A stretch of 64,000 nt of DNA from NCBI RefSeq assembly GCF_001597725.1, contig NZ_LUTR01000002.1, positions 62,001 through 126,000 of the forward strand, written 5' to 3'. Below, one piece after another: positions 39,675-49,137 of the stretch. The notes beneath the pieces are model-generated. The model searched no databases. It had not been told where the DNA came from and was given only the letters and a program-made list of their open reading frames with translations. Both the position numbers and the translations under genes were made by a program. This DNA comes from Neptuniibacter marinus. GTDB lineage: Bacteria > Pseudomonadota > Gammaproteobacteria > Pseudomonadales > Balneatricaceae. Position 1 is the first letter of the stretch. The number at the start of each line of letters is the position of its first letter.

Positions 39675-41777
39675 CTACTGAGATAAGGAATTACGCACCA
39701 ATTTCGGTGTAATAAAAATCAATAATTCTGTTTTCTCAGAAGTGCTCTCTTTATTCCGAAATAGTGCGCCCATGATAGGTAAGTCACCAAGTAATGGGAC
39801 CTTGTTAACACTATCACTTGTTTCATGTTTAAACACACCGCCAAGAACAATTGTTTGCCCATCAGGCACAACCACTGTTGTCTGCAGCTCATTATTGTCA
39901 ATACTCAATTCACCATTAGCCAAAACTTGGCCTATAGAATCTTGTTTGATGAGTAGTTCCATTGCTATACGATCACCCGGATTTATGCGCGGCGTCACAT
40001 CCAAACTCAGCACTACATCTTTAAATTCAATATTAACTTCCCCATCTTCAACTGTTTGATAAGGAATTTCGGAACCCGACTGAATTAAAGCTTTTTTACC
40101 GTTCGTCGTCAGAATCTTAGGTTGGGAAACAATTTCAGCTTTACCGTCTGCTTCTAAAGCACTCAATTCTAGACCGATCAATGTACTCGCACCCGGCGCA
40201 AAACCAATTGCTATCTGCCCAACATTAGTAGCTGTAGCACCCAGATCCACGTTCAAACCACTGGTTGGGGATGTACTAGAGAAATCGATAGAACTCTGAT
40301 CTTGGCTGACAATCCAGCCTTTACCATTATCCACATCGTTATAGCCAAATCCCCATTTAATACCTAAGTCTTTAGTTACATTTGACGTAGCATTAACGAG
40401 GCGCGCTTCAATCAATACCTGCTCCACTTCTACATCAAAACGCTGCAAAGTTTCACGAATTTCTTGAATCGCATTGGCCGTTTCACGCACCATCAAAACA
40501 TTAGTTTCATCATCCGCCATAATAAAGCCACGCTCAGAAACCAGTTTAGCGCCCTGAACCGTGCCCATCATTTCCGATGCTTTTCGATAATCTACCTGGA
40601 TAAACTCCGTACGTAGGGGCGCAAGCTGTTCCACTTTCTGTGAGCTTTCCAACTCTGCCTGTTCCCTCTGCGCGATCTCATCGGCAGGTGCAATAAGCAA
40701 TACATTACCTACGGTGCGTTGATCAAGACCTTCTGTTTTCAAAACAATATCCAGCGCTTGATCCCAAGGAACATTTTTAAGACGCAAAGTGATATTACCG
40801 CCAACACTATCGCTCACCACCAAATTTAACTCGGCAACTTCAGCAATAATTTGCAGAACAGAACGTAACTCAACATTTTGGAAATTAAGATCTATCTGCT
40901 CACCGGTAAACTCAAATAACTCTTTAGTTCTTTCATCTTTTTCCGCTTGGCTCAACGGTTTAAAATCAAGAATCAATTGATTATCTGTTTGATAAGCTAA
41001 ATATTCATAAGGCTCGGCACTTGGCTTAATCAAAATACTAGTATTGCCACCATTAGCCATCGAATCGATAAACATAACAGGCGTCACAAAATCTTGTACA
41101 TCAACCCGCTGCTCCAACGCTCGTGACAGATCGGCGCCCACCAAGTTAACGACAACATTATTACCTTCTTCCTGAATATCGACACCGGCTTTATCATCAG
41201 ACATGGTAATGGTAACTCGACCAACACCACCCTCAACTCGTTCAAAATCCATGCCTTGAACTTTAGAACGGGCATCGACAAACGCTGTAGCACTCCCAGA
41301 ATCAGATGCTTTTGATACTACATTTTCTGATGCTTCTGACGTTGAAGGAAGCCCTGAGTTATTACTTTGCACAACAACAAACAAACTATTACCTTCGGAG
41401 AAGGTTTTATAACTAGAGGGCTCGTAAAGATTAGCCACGATCCTTAACCGGCCTTCCGTTTGAGCAAAGTTAATTCCATCTACTTGACCTGTTTTAACAT
41501 CCAGGGAACGGCTTGTTAAATCACTCTCAACTCCCCATAAATCCATTACTATACGAGCAGGTTGATTGATCATATAAGCTTGCGGAGAAGGTGGTGCAGA
41601 ATCGAAGTCAAAACGAATTTCTACTTTCCCTCCTGGCAGGGCCACAAAGTTAGCATTTTTCATTAAAACGTCTGCTGCCGCCCACTCCGACAATAAAAGA
41701 CTGACCAAAGCTATGCTCAACCAACGGAGATTCGTATACACACGTACTTTAGTCATCATGGGGACCCAAATTTTCAC
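39675..41777 (-). CDS. pilQ: Type IV pilus secretin PilQ
   Basis: The 700-residue outer-membrane secretin has a signal peptide, two AMIN domains (about 40-145 and 170-280) that bind peptidoglycan, an STN/secretin-N region (about 290-460), and the secretin barrel (about 500-695) with VPLLGDLPIMGALFR and ELLIFITPKLV. It is the pore through which the pilus leaves. The start is GTG at 41777 with AAGGGA eight bases upstream; ATGs at codons 7-8 have no clear ribosome site. It ends the pilMNOPQ operon. Confidence 0.95.
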   Translation of the reverse strand: MKIWVPMMTKVRVYTNLRWLSIALVSLLLSEWAAADVLMKNANFVALPGGKVEIRFDFDSAPPSPQAYMINQPARIVMDLWGVESDLTSRSLDVKTGQVDGINFAQTEGRLRIVANLYEPSSYKTFSEGNSLFVVVQSNNSGLPSTSEASENVVSKASDSGSATAFVDARSKVQGMDFERVEGGVGRVTITMSDDKAGVDIQEEGNNVVVNLVGADLSRALEQRVDVQDFVTPVMFIDSMANGGNTSILIKPSAEPYEYLAYQTDNQLILDFKPLSQAEKDERTKELFEFTGEQIDLNFQNVELRSVLQIIAEVAELNLVVSDSVGGNITLRLKNVPWDQALDIVLKTEGLDQRTVGNVLLIAPADEIAQREQAELESSQKVEQLAPLRTEFIQVDYRKASEMMGTVQGAKLVSERGFIMADDETNVLMVRETANAIQEIRETLQRFDVEVEQVLIEARLVNATSNVTKDLGIKWGFGYNDVDNGKGWIVSQDQSSIDFSSTSPTSGLNVDLGATATNVGQIAIGFAPGASTLIGLELSALEADGKAEIVSQPKILTTNGKKALIQSGSEIPYQTVEDGEVNIEFKDVVLSLDVTPRINPGDRIAMELLIKQDSIGQVLANGELSIDNNELQTTVVVPDGQTIVLGGVFKHETSDSVNKVPLLGDLPIMGALFRNKESTSEKTELLIFITPKLVRNSLSQ

Positions 41778-41788
41778 AATAATATCCC

Positions 41789-42349
41789 TTATTCCTGCTC
41801 AGCCAAGGCAAGGTTTCGTGATCGTTTCATCCAACCACCACGCCCATTCGTTACAATTTCAACTAACTCGATTTTACGTTCATCTAGCGAAACAATTTCG
41901 CCAAAATTTAAACCCATATAGCTACCGACCGTAACCCGATGAATCTCGAAATTAGGATCTCGAATCAAAGCCCATAGCGTATTATCCGCTTTTTGATTGA
42001 TTGTTCCGACCATATTCAACTGATCCAAAGCAAAAGATTCAAGATAATCTTTATCTCTTGCATCATCAGGTTTAATCCCATTATCTGGTTCTGCATTGAC
42101 CTCTTCATCCACATTATCACTAACAGAGAGCGGAATCAGAGGAACAAAAGGCTCTCTCATAGAGGCACCTTTATACACAAAACTATGGTAAGGCTTAAAT
42201 TCCGGAAGGGGTTCAATTGAACCTGCAGGCCTAGCTTGCACCTTAGCAATAAATTCCTTTAAATCACTCGTATCTTCAACCCACTCAACACACCCAGTAA
42301 GCAAAGAAAACAATAGTGGCAAGATAATAATCCTACTATGATGAGTCAT
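41789..42349 (-). CDS. pilP: Type IV pilus lipoprotein PilP
   Basis: The 186-residue lipoprotein starts at the ATG at 42349 directly after a GGGGGTAGGG ribosome site. The signal ends LLTGC. The C-terminal domain (about 105-180), with MVGTINQKADNTLWALI and VTVGSYMGLNFGEI, is the beta-sandwich that links PilNO to PilQ. It lies 10 bases after pilO. Confidence 0.94.
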   Translation of the reverse strand: MTHHSRIIILPLLFSLLTGCVEWVEDTSDLKEFIAKVQARPAGSIEPLPEFKPYHSFVYKGASMREPFVPLIPLSVSDNVDEEVNAEPDNGIKPDDARDKDYLESFALDQLNMVGTINQKADNTLWALIRDPNFEIHRVTVGSYMGLNFGEIVSLDERKIELVEIVTNGRGGWMKRSRNLALAEQE

Positions 42350-42359
42350 CCCTACCCCC

Positions 42360-42956
42360 TTACTTAGTTTCATCATAACGATAAGTCTTAGCACTAATCT
42401 GCATAGAGACCTTACCGGCTGAGGGTTTTATTGTGTAGTCATGCAGGGTCACGATACGTGGTAAACCAGCGATTCCACTTACAAACTGCCCTAACTGATG
42501 ATATGAACCGGAAACATTAATATTAATAGGCAACTCAATGTAGAATTCTTTTTTTGATTCTGCCGCAAGCTTGATCGATCCAATATCCAAACCGCTATCA
42601 GTACCTAGATTAGTAATATCATCCAAAAGCCCCGGTACTTCTTTCTCTGTAGGGAGTTGTTTTTTTAGTTCACTAAACTTTTCCTCTACATCTTCCATCT
42701 GTTTTCGAAGAGCATCAAGATTAGCCACTTGAAAAGCCTTTTCTTCGTAAACGGCCTTTAACCCTTGTTCTTTAGATATCTCTTTCTTCAAAGCACTTTG
42801 TTTATCTGTAATATAAAAATGCCAGCCTGCAGCACAGATAGCTACAACTACAATTAGATAACAGACAATCTTAACGCCTATAGGCCAGTTCCCCGCCGCA
42901 TTGAAGTCCATATCATTAGGATCGAATCCTTTAAACGCATTCCTTAACGCACTCAT
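42360..42956 (-). CDS. pilO: Type IV pilus assembly protein PilO
   Basis: The 198-residue inner-membrane protein has one membrane helix (about 28-48, VKIVCYLIVVVAICAAGWHF), a coiled-coil (about 55-100) and a ferredoxin-like periplasmic domain. It dimerises with PilN in the alignment complex. Its start overlaps the pilN stop by one base, so translation is coupled. Confidence 0.94.
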   Translation of the reverse strand: MSALRNAFKGFDPNDMDFNAAGNWPIGVKIVCYLIVVVAICAAGWHFYITDKQSALKKEISKEQGLKAVYEEKAFQVANLDALRKQMEDVEEKFSELKKQLPTEKEVPGLLDDITNLGTDSGLDIGSIKLAAESKKEFYIELPININVSGSYHQLGQFVSGIAGLPRIVTLHDYTIKPSAGKVSMQISAKTYRYDETK

Positions 42957-43507
42957 TAATTAGCCTCATCCGCTTTAGGTTTAGTAACAGGCACAGAAAG
43001 ATTAAACGTATTCAAACTATCTTTACCTTTACCTACCCCACTAAGATTGGGTTCACCAAACCAAATCGACGTATCCAAATTTCTCATCAACGTCGAAACA
43101 TCTAAGTTATCTTGGGCCAACCCTGCTATAACAACACTGTTAGCTTTACGTGACAAAGATGAATAGTAAAGCCCATCAGGCATGACACGCACCAACTCAT
43201 CAAAATTTCTAACAATAAGAGGTCTTGAACCTTGTAACTCTTGAATTGCAGTAAGGCGCTCAAGCAATTTCGCCCGTTTTTCCTTTAATTCTTTAATGGC
43301 TGCTAAGTCACGATCTAGTTTCTTCGTTTCAGTTTTCAAATAACCATTTCGGTCACTTTGACGATCTTTCATAAAATCAAAATAGTAACCGACTGCAAAC
43401 ACTATAAGGCCAGCAAATAATGCTGCTCCTAATAAGTTCATCAAGAAGTTTTTCTTTCTTTCTTCAGCGCGCTCTTCACGCCAGGGTCTTAAATTGATAG
43501 TTGCCAT
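42956..43507 (-). CDS. pilN: Type IV pilus assembly protein PilN
   Basis: The 183-residue protein begins MATINLRPWREERAEERKK, close to the conserved INLLPWR motif that binds PilM in the cytoplasm. One membrane helix (about 22-42), a coiled-coil and a periplasmic domain follow. It lies 6 bases after pilM. Confidence 0.94.
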   Translation of the reverse strand: MATINLRPWREERAEERKKNFLMNLLGAALFAGLIVFAVGYYFDFMKDRQSDRNGYLKTETKKLDRDLAAIKELKEKRAKLLERLTAIQELQGSRPLIVRNFDELVRVMPDGLYYSSLSRKANSVVIAGLAQDNLDVSTLMRNLDTSIWFGEPNLSGVGKGKDSLNTFNLSVPVTKPKADEAN

Positions 43508-43513
43508 CTGTCC

Positions 43514-44575
43514 CTAACCCTCAAATCCACGCATCGCTAACCCACACGCCTTCACTAATGAAGGCGCATCCCGTTCAAGTCTAGATCGATTAACTCTCGA
43601 ATTAATAGCCATTGAGACGAAAGGGTTAGCCATTTTAGTTGTTATACCCAGTTCCTCGGATAATTGATCAGCAAGCCCATCAATCGTCGCTGTACCACCT
43701 GAAAGGTAAAGCGCGGAAAGTTCACTATGTGCGCCAGAAGAATAGAAAAACTGCAATGATCGAGAGACTTGCTGCGCAACCGTTCCTCTAAAGGGAAGGA
43801 CAACCATCTCATTAATTTCGGGGGACAGATCGTTAAGGCGTAATGATTGCTCCACCTCTTCTATACTCATACCATACTGCTGATGAATAGAGTTCGTAAG
43901 ATCATTACCGCCAAATGCTTGCTCTCGGCTATAAACAATCTCTTTTCCCTTGAAAACGTTCAAGGTTAAGGTTGCCGCACCAATATCAACAACACCGATC
44001 AGGTAATCAGCGCTCCTTTGTTCAGAAGAGATCAGAGGAAATGTGCGCTCGACTGCGTATGTGTCTACATCGACCACTTGGCACTGCAAACCAGCACTAT
44101 TAATCGCATCTTCACGCTGTTCTACATCACCTTTACGACAAGCAACGAGCAGCACTCGATTTAGATTATCATTATTCTCAACAGGCCCTTGCACCTCAAA
44201 GTCCAAGGCGACCTCATCTAAAGAATAAGGGATAAACTGATCGGCCTCTACTTTTATTTGATCTTCCAATTCAAATTCAGAAAAGGCATTGCTCATTTCT
44301 ATACGTTTAGTGATGACTGCAGAGGCTGGTACGGCAGCAATTGCCGAGGACATCCTCCCTCCAGCAACCTTGATTGCTTTTTCAATCGTAGAGGCAACCT
44401 CCCCTACGTCTTGAATATTCCCATCAATGACGGCAGTAGGAGGCAAAGACACCACAGCATAAGCTTCTAACGAATAGCTCTGTCCACTCTTAGACAAGGC
44501 TACTAGCTTAACCGAAGAAGAGCCTATATCTAGCCCTACTAAGCTTCCCGATTTATTCCCCAATAAGCCAAACAC
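43514..44575 (-). CDS. pilM: Type IV pilus assembly protein PilM
   Basis: The 353-residue protein has the actin/FtsA-like ATPase fold: GLDIGSSSVKLVAL at the N-terminus, VVDIGAATLTLNVF, and LSGGTATIDGLADQL near the end. It is cytoplasmic and holds PilN at the membrane. It is the first gene of the operon and is divergent from the PBP1a gene, the classical arrangement. Confidence 0.95.
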   Translation of the reverse strand: MFGLLGNKSGSLVGLDIGSSSVKLVALSKSGQSYSLEAYAVVSLPPTAVIDGNIQDVGEVASTIEKAIKVAGGRMSSAIAAVPASAVITKRIEMSNAFSEFELEDQIKVEADQFIPYSLDEVALDFEVQGPVENNDNLNRVLLVACRKGDVEQREDAINSAGLQCQVVDVDTYAVERTFPLISSEQRSADYLIGVVDIGAATLTLNVFKGKEIVYSREQAFGGNDLTNSIHQQYGMSIEEVEQSLRLNDLSPEINEMVVLPFRGTVAQQVSRSLQFFYSSGAHSELSALYLSGGTATIDGLADQLSEELGITTKMANPFVSMAINSRVNRSRLERDAPSLVKACGLAMRGFEG

Positions 44576-44696
44576 AAATATATTCCCTAACTTAATACTG
44601 CGTTAATGTGTGTTTACTACTCTATTACCTAACTCTAACTCGTATTAAAACAAATTAAAATTCAATATACGCTAGAGCAAAGTGGTAAGCTGTCTA

Positions 44697-44702
44697 TATA
44701 AT
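44697..44702 (+). promoter_or_regulatory. Probable -10 element of the PBP1a gene
   Basis: TATAAT lies 35 bases before the ATG, inside a small inverted repeat GTCTAT/ATAGAC (44692-44706). A matching -35 is not clear. Confidence 0.45.
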
Positions 44703-44737
44703 AGACCTTTACTAAAACCCTCAATTATCAGATTAGC

Positions 44738-47092
44738 ATGTCACCTATGTTTTCGCTTTTCAAACTTTTGTTTAAATTAGGTATTTTTTGTTTCCTCATC
44801 GGACTAATATCCGCTGCGGGCGCCTATTATTATTTTTCGCCGCAACTCCCGAATGTCGAAACATTACGGGATATACGTTTTCAGACCCCCCTGCGTATAT
44901 ATTCTCAAGATCAAAAACTCATCGCAGAGTTTGGCGAAAAACGCAGAACACCAATCACATTCGAGGAAATCCCACCTCAATTTACCCAAGCCCTCACCGC
45001 AGCAGAAGACAGTCGTTTCTTTGATCACCACGGCATAGACATAAAAGGCCTTTTTCGCGCAGCCTTTCAATTAGCAACCACCGGCCACATCCAAAGCGGT
45101 GGTTCGACAATAACAATGCAAGTCGCTAAAAACTTCTTCCTTACTCGCGAACGTACATTTAGCCGAAAATTTATGGAGATCTTGCTAGCACTCCGAATAG
45201 AGCAAGAACTATCCAAAGAAGAAATCCTTGAACTCTATATTAATAAAATTTATCTAGGACATCGCTCATACGGTATCCAAGCAGCAGCTAATGTATATTA
45301 CGGCACCGACATCAAAAACTTGAGCCTTGCTCAACACGCTATGATAGCAGGCTTACCTAAAGCACCATCTGCATACAATCCAATTACAAATTCAGATAGA
45401 GCAATTGAACGCCGAAACTGGATTCTTAGGCGCATGCATTCCTTAAGCTTCATTAACGATCAGCAATTGGAAAATGCTACTAACGAACCTGTAAGCGCCA
45501 AGTATCATACAAGCGACATTGAGCTTAGAGCCTTCTATGTAGCAGAGATGGTTAGACAGCAACTCTACGAACAATATGGAGAATCGCTCTATACTGACGG
45601 CTATGTAGTATATACAACTTTACAGAGCAATCTTCAAACCACAGCAAATGATGCCGTCTCAAATGGTTTAATTGCTTATTCTGAAAGGCATGGTTATTTC
45701 GGTGCAGAAGACAACTGGGACACTACAGAACCACAAGAAACCTTACAAAAACGCTTAAATAAAATCATCAGCTACGGTGTACTCAAGCCAGCGCTAGTGC
45801 TTAATGTTTCCGAAAAAGGTGCTGAGCTACTTTTAAAAAACAACCAAACCACCACCTTAGAATGGGAAGGCATGTCATGGGCAAAACCTTATAAAAGCGT
45901 TAACCGCACAGGCAAAACCCCAAAAGCAGCAACAGATATCTTGAAAATAGGCGACCTAATTCGAGTAAGAGAGAAAGAAGGGAAACTCCATCTTTCACAA
46001 ATACCAAAAGTGCAAGGCTCTCTCGTTGCCCTTAATCCAAAAACGGGGGCCATTCTATCCCTTGTTGGCGGTTTCAATTTCACTCATAATAAATTCAATC
46101 GCAGCACCCAAGCTGTGCGGCAACCAGGATCCAACTTCAAACCGTTCATTTATGCTGCAGCACTCAACAAAGGCTACTCACCCGCCTCACTTATAAATGA
46201 TGCTCCCATTGTTTTTCATGATACATCACTTGAAGGAAACTGGAGACCTCAAAACTCAAGCCGAAAATTTTATGGGCCTACACGCCTTCGTCAGGCCCTC
46301 TACAAGTCTAGAAACTTAGTATCCATTAGATTATTAAGAGCTATAGGTATTCCCACAGCACAAGACTACCTGGAGCTTGCGGGCTTTGACCGCAGCAAAC
46401 TACCTAGCAACCTGTCGCTATCCTTAGGTAGCGCCGACGTTACACCACTGACCTTAGCAACAGGCTACGCCGCTTTTGCAAACGGCGGCTTTAAGGTTGA
46501 GCCTTTCTTTATCGAACGAATTGAAGACGCTTTCGGCAAAAGCCTTTTCACAGCACAACCTAAAATAGCCTGTAACACCTGCGTAGATACCGAAAACCCT
46601 CAACAACAACTAGCACCAAAAATATATGACGAGAAAGTAACTTTTCTTATTTACAACATGTTACAAGATGTTATTCGTAGAGGGACAGGAAGAAAGGCTT
46701 TAGTACTCGATCGCCGAGATATTGCAGGAAAAACAGGCACAACTAACGATCAAAAAGACGCATGGTTTTCTGGCTTCAACCAAGAGTACATAGCAACAGC
46801 ATGGGTAGGGTTTGACCAACCTAAAACATTAGGTAGAAGGGAGTTTGGCGGGACAGCCGCATTACCTATATGGATCGATTTTATGCGCGAAGCTCTTAAA
46901 GGCACACCTGAAAACCCACCGACACCACCGGAAGGCATTGTTAGCGTGAAGATAGATCCTAAAAGCGGGAAACGTGCTTATCCAGGCCAAAGCGATGCTA
47001 TTTATGAATTCTTCCGTAAGGAAAACGTTCCTGCCAACTATGCAGCCCCATCAAGCATACAAAGAACTAATTCAACGGAAGAACTTTTCTAA
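44738..47092 (+). CDS. mrcA: Penicillin-binding protein 1A
   Basis: The 784-residue bifunctional enzyme polymerises and cross-links peptidoglycan. It has an N-terminal membrane anchor (about 8-30), a glycosyltransferase domain with EDSRFFDHHGID and GGSTITMQ, an OB-like inserted domain (about 315-420), and a transpeptidase with the active serine in RQPGSNFKPF, the second motif SRN and GKTGTT. The alternative start three codons later (MFSLFKL) is possible. Also called ponA. Confidence 0.95.
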   Translation: MSPMFSLFKLLFKLGIFCFLIGLISAAGAYYYFSPQLPNVETLRDIRFQTPLRIYSQDQKLIAEFGEKRRTPITFEEIPPQFTQALTAAEDSRFFDHHGIDIKGLFRAAFQLATTGHIQSGGSTITMQVAKNFFLTRERTFSRKFMEILLALRIEQELSKEEILELYINKIYLGHRSYGIQAAANVYYGTDIKNLSLAQHAMIAGLPKAPSAYNPITNSDRAIERRNWILRRMHSLSFINDQQLENATNEPVSAKYHTSDIELRAFYVAEMVRQQLYEQYGESLYTDGYVVYTTLQSNLQTTANDAVSNGLIAYSERHGYFGAEDNWDTTEPQETLQKRLNKIISYGVLKPALVLNVSEKGAELLLKNNQTTTLEWEGMSWAKPYKSVNRTGKTPKAATDILKIGDLIRVREKEGKLHLSQIPKVQGSLVALNPKTGAILSLVGGFNFTHNKFNRSTQAVRQPGSNFKPFIYAAALNKGYSPASLINDAPIVFHDTSLEGNWRPQNSSRKFYGPTRLRQALYKSRNLVSIRLLRAIGIPTAQDYLELAGFDRSKLPSNLSLSLGSADVTPLTLATGYAAFANGGFKVEPFFIERIEDAFGKSLFTAQPKIACNTCVDTENPQQQLAPKIYDEKVTFLIYNMLQDVIRRGTGRKALVLDRRDIAGKTGTTNDQKDAWFSGFNQEYIATAWVGFDQPKTLGRREFGGTAALPIWIDFMREALKGTPENPPTPPEGIVSVKIDPKSGKRAYPGQSDAIYEFFRKENVPANYAAPSSIQRTNSTEELF

Positions 47093-47120
47093 ATCCAATT
47101 TTAGTATCAAAAATTTAGAT

Positions 47121-47150
47121 AAAAAAACCGGCGTATGCCGGTTTTTTTTT
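47121..47150. terminator. Bidirectional terminator between mrcA and the malic enzyme gene
   Basis: The stem AACCGGC/GCCGGTT with a GTAT loop is flanked by long A- and T-runs. Confidence 0.93.
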
Positions 47151-47167
47151 ATGCCCAACAATCAAAC

Positions 47168-48415
47168 TTAAGAAAGTGGGTAATTATCAGGTAAAGGCAA
47201 ACGAGCTACACCTGAATCAATTGCCGCCTGAGCAACTGCTGTAGATACAGCACCCAATAAACGAGAATCTGTTGCTTTAGGGATGATATATTCAGGACCA
47301 AGCTCCAACGAATCTAATCCATATGCATCCAACACATCCTGTGGAACAGGCTGTTTTGTCAAATCAACTAACGCACGAACTGCGGCAGCTTTCATCTCTT
47401 CATTAATCGCAGATGCACGAACATCTAAAGCACCACGGAAAATAAATGGGAAACCGATAACGTTGTTAACCTGGTTCGGATAATCAGAACGACCTGTCGC
47501 CATAATCACGTCATCGCGTGTTGCATGAGCAAGCTCTGGACGAATTTCAGGATCAGGGTTCGCGCATGCAAACACAACTGGGTTTGCTGCCATTTTAGCT
47601 AACTGCTCAGCAGAAAGTAGATTTGGACCTGACAGACCAACAAAAACATCGGCGCCATCAATTGCGTCATCCAGCGTACGTTTATCAGTTTCTGAAGCAA
47701 AAGCTGCTTTTTCTGGCGTTAGATTTTCACGACCAGAATGAATAACACCCGTACGGTCAATCATAAAGATGTTTTCGATCTTAGCGCCCATGCTTACAAG
47801 TAGCTTCATGCAAGCATTTGCAGCAGCGCCCGCACCTAGACAAACGATCTGAGCTTCCTCAAGCGTTTTACCTGCAATTTCCAGCGCTGTGATCATACCA
47901 GCAGCCGTAACAATCGCTGTACCGTGCTGATCATCATGGAAAACTGGGATATTACAGCGTTCAATAAGCACACGCTCAATTTCAAAACACTCTGGTGCTT
48001 TAATATCTTCTAGGTTAATGCCACCAAACGTTTCAGCAATGCGAGCAACCGTATCAATAAATGCCTGCGGGCTTTCTGCATCAACTTCAATATCAATGGA
48101 GTCTATACCGGCAAAACGTTTAAACAGTAATGATTTACCTTCCATTACAGGCTTAGACGCTAACGGACCTAGATCACCAAGACCTAAGATTGCTGAACCG
48201 TTTGTAATAACCGCTACCAAGTTACCTTTAGCCGTATAACGGTATGCATTATCAGGGTCTTTCGCGATTTCACGAACCGGCTCAGCTACACCTGGGCTAT
48301 ATGCCAAAGAAAGATCAAGCTGAGATTCAGCTGGTGTAGATAGCTCAACGCTGATCTTACCTGGACGTGGAAACTCATGGTAATCAAGAGCTGCTTGTTT
48401 CATATCATCAGACAT
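47168..48415 (-). CDS. Malic enzyme, short form
   Basis: The 415-residue enzyme oxidatively decarboxylates malate to pyruvate. It shows LAYSPGVAEPVREI, NLEDIKAPECFEIE, FHDDQHGTAIV, and the nucleotide site CLGAGAAANACMKLL. It corresponds to the N-terminal half of MaeB and lacks the phosphotransacetylase-like domain found in the 760-residue form. NADP dependence is likely but not proven. It sits between mrcA and rpmE, as in pseudomonads. Confidence 0.92.
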   Translation of the reverse strand: MSDDMKQAALDYHEFPRPGKISVELSTPAESQLDLSLAYSPGVAEPVREIAKDPDNAYRYTAKGNLVAVITNGSAILGLGDLGPLASKPVMEGKSLLFKRFAGIDSIDIEVDAESPQAFIDTVARIAETFGGINLEDIKAPECFEIERVLIERCNIPVFHDDQHGTAIVTAAGMITALEIAGKTLEEAQIVCLGAGAAANACMKLLVSMGAKIENIFMIDRTGVIHSGRENLTPEKAAFASETDKRTLDDAIDGADVFVGLSGPNLLSAEQLAKMAANPVVFACANPDPEIRPELAHATRDDVIMATGRSDYPNQVNNVIGFPFIFRGALDVRASAINEEMKAAAVRALVDLTKQPVPQDVLDAYGLDSLELGPEYIIPKATDSRLLGAVSTAVAQAAIDSGVARLPLPDNYPLS

Positions 48416-48754
48416 AGCTGCTGTTCCAATCTAGTTAAAATTTCGAACCCCTAACTATATAGAAAACCCCCGTATCGAACAACCTTAAGGGGTACTCTAT
48501 TGGCCTTTTTTCACTCAGCCAAACCTAAAGAACCAAACTCGACATGCGACTTATGATCAAGCATCACGCACAAAATAAGTAAAAATAGCAAAATAAAAAA
48601 AGATATTGTTATCTAGTCACCCGTCACTACAACATCAGCGTAAACTTAAACGCTAAACAAGATTATAAGCAGTCGATAACCAAATTAAAGACAACAAAAA
48701 AGGCGCCCCATAATGGAAGCGCCTTTTTTTAGAATTCTCGTAGACTATGCAGTC
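48416..48754. other. Non-coding gap upstream of the malic enzyme gene
   Basis: This 339-base gap holds the upstream region of the malic enzyme gene on the left and the rpmE terminator on the right. A CCCC/GGGG pair around 48467-48494 could form a weak stem. The middle is AT-rich, with no reading frame or ncRNA that I can support. Confidence 0.5.
48696..48730 (-). terminator. Terminator after rpmE
   Basis: The stem AAGGCGC/GCGCCTT with a 12-base loop is followed by a T-run on the minus strand. Confidence 0.85.
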
Positions 48755-48970
48755 TTATTTTTTCACGCCGCGAGCACCGAAACGCTTGTTGAAGCGATCG
48801 ATACGACCACCAGAAGTTGCTTCTTTCTGCTTGCCTGTGTAGAACGGGTGACAAGAAGAGCAAACATCTAAGTGAAGGTCTTTACCAAGAGTAGACTTGG
48901 TTTTAATAACATTTCCGCAAGAACAAGTAGCAGAAATTTCAACGTAATTAGGATGGATATCCGCTTTCAT
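48755..48970 (-). CDS. rpmE: Ribosomal protein L31, zinc-binding form
   Basis: The 71-residue protein starts [12 protein letters not shown] at the ATG at 48970, with GAGG upstream. It keeps the zinc cysteines (CSCG and [10 protein letters not shown]), so it is the C+ form used when zinc is plentiful. It ends with [10 protein letters not shown] and a basic tail. It is monocistronic with its own strong promoter and terminator and has a leader of about 95 bases. E. coli L31 is reported to control its own mRNA, so the leader may do the same here (inference). Confidence 0.96.
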   Translation of the reverse strand: MKADIHPNYVEISATCSCGNVIKTKSTLGKDLHLDVCSSCHPFYTGKQKEATSGGRIDRFNKRFGARGVKK

Positions 48971-49070
48971 GGTAAACCTCATGTATTCATGCCGCCACTT
49001 GATCTTCTGCCAAGCACCGCATTGATTTAAACTACCAGCGAAAATCACCGGTACGTTAAGTAGGCGGCGG

Positions 49071-49099
49071 ATTATACGCATGCAGATACAGCTTATCAA
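49071..49099 (-). promoter_or_regulatory. Strong sigma70-type promoter of rpmE
   Basis: On the minus strand TTGATA (49094-49099) and TATAAT (49071-49076) are separated by 17 bases. It is one of the best matches to the consensus in the window, about 100 bases before the rpmE start. Confidence 0.8.
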
Positions 49100-49137
49100 C
49101 TTAAAAGCGTTTAAAAAGTGAGCAACGATAAACAATT

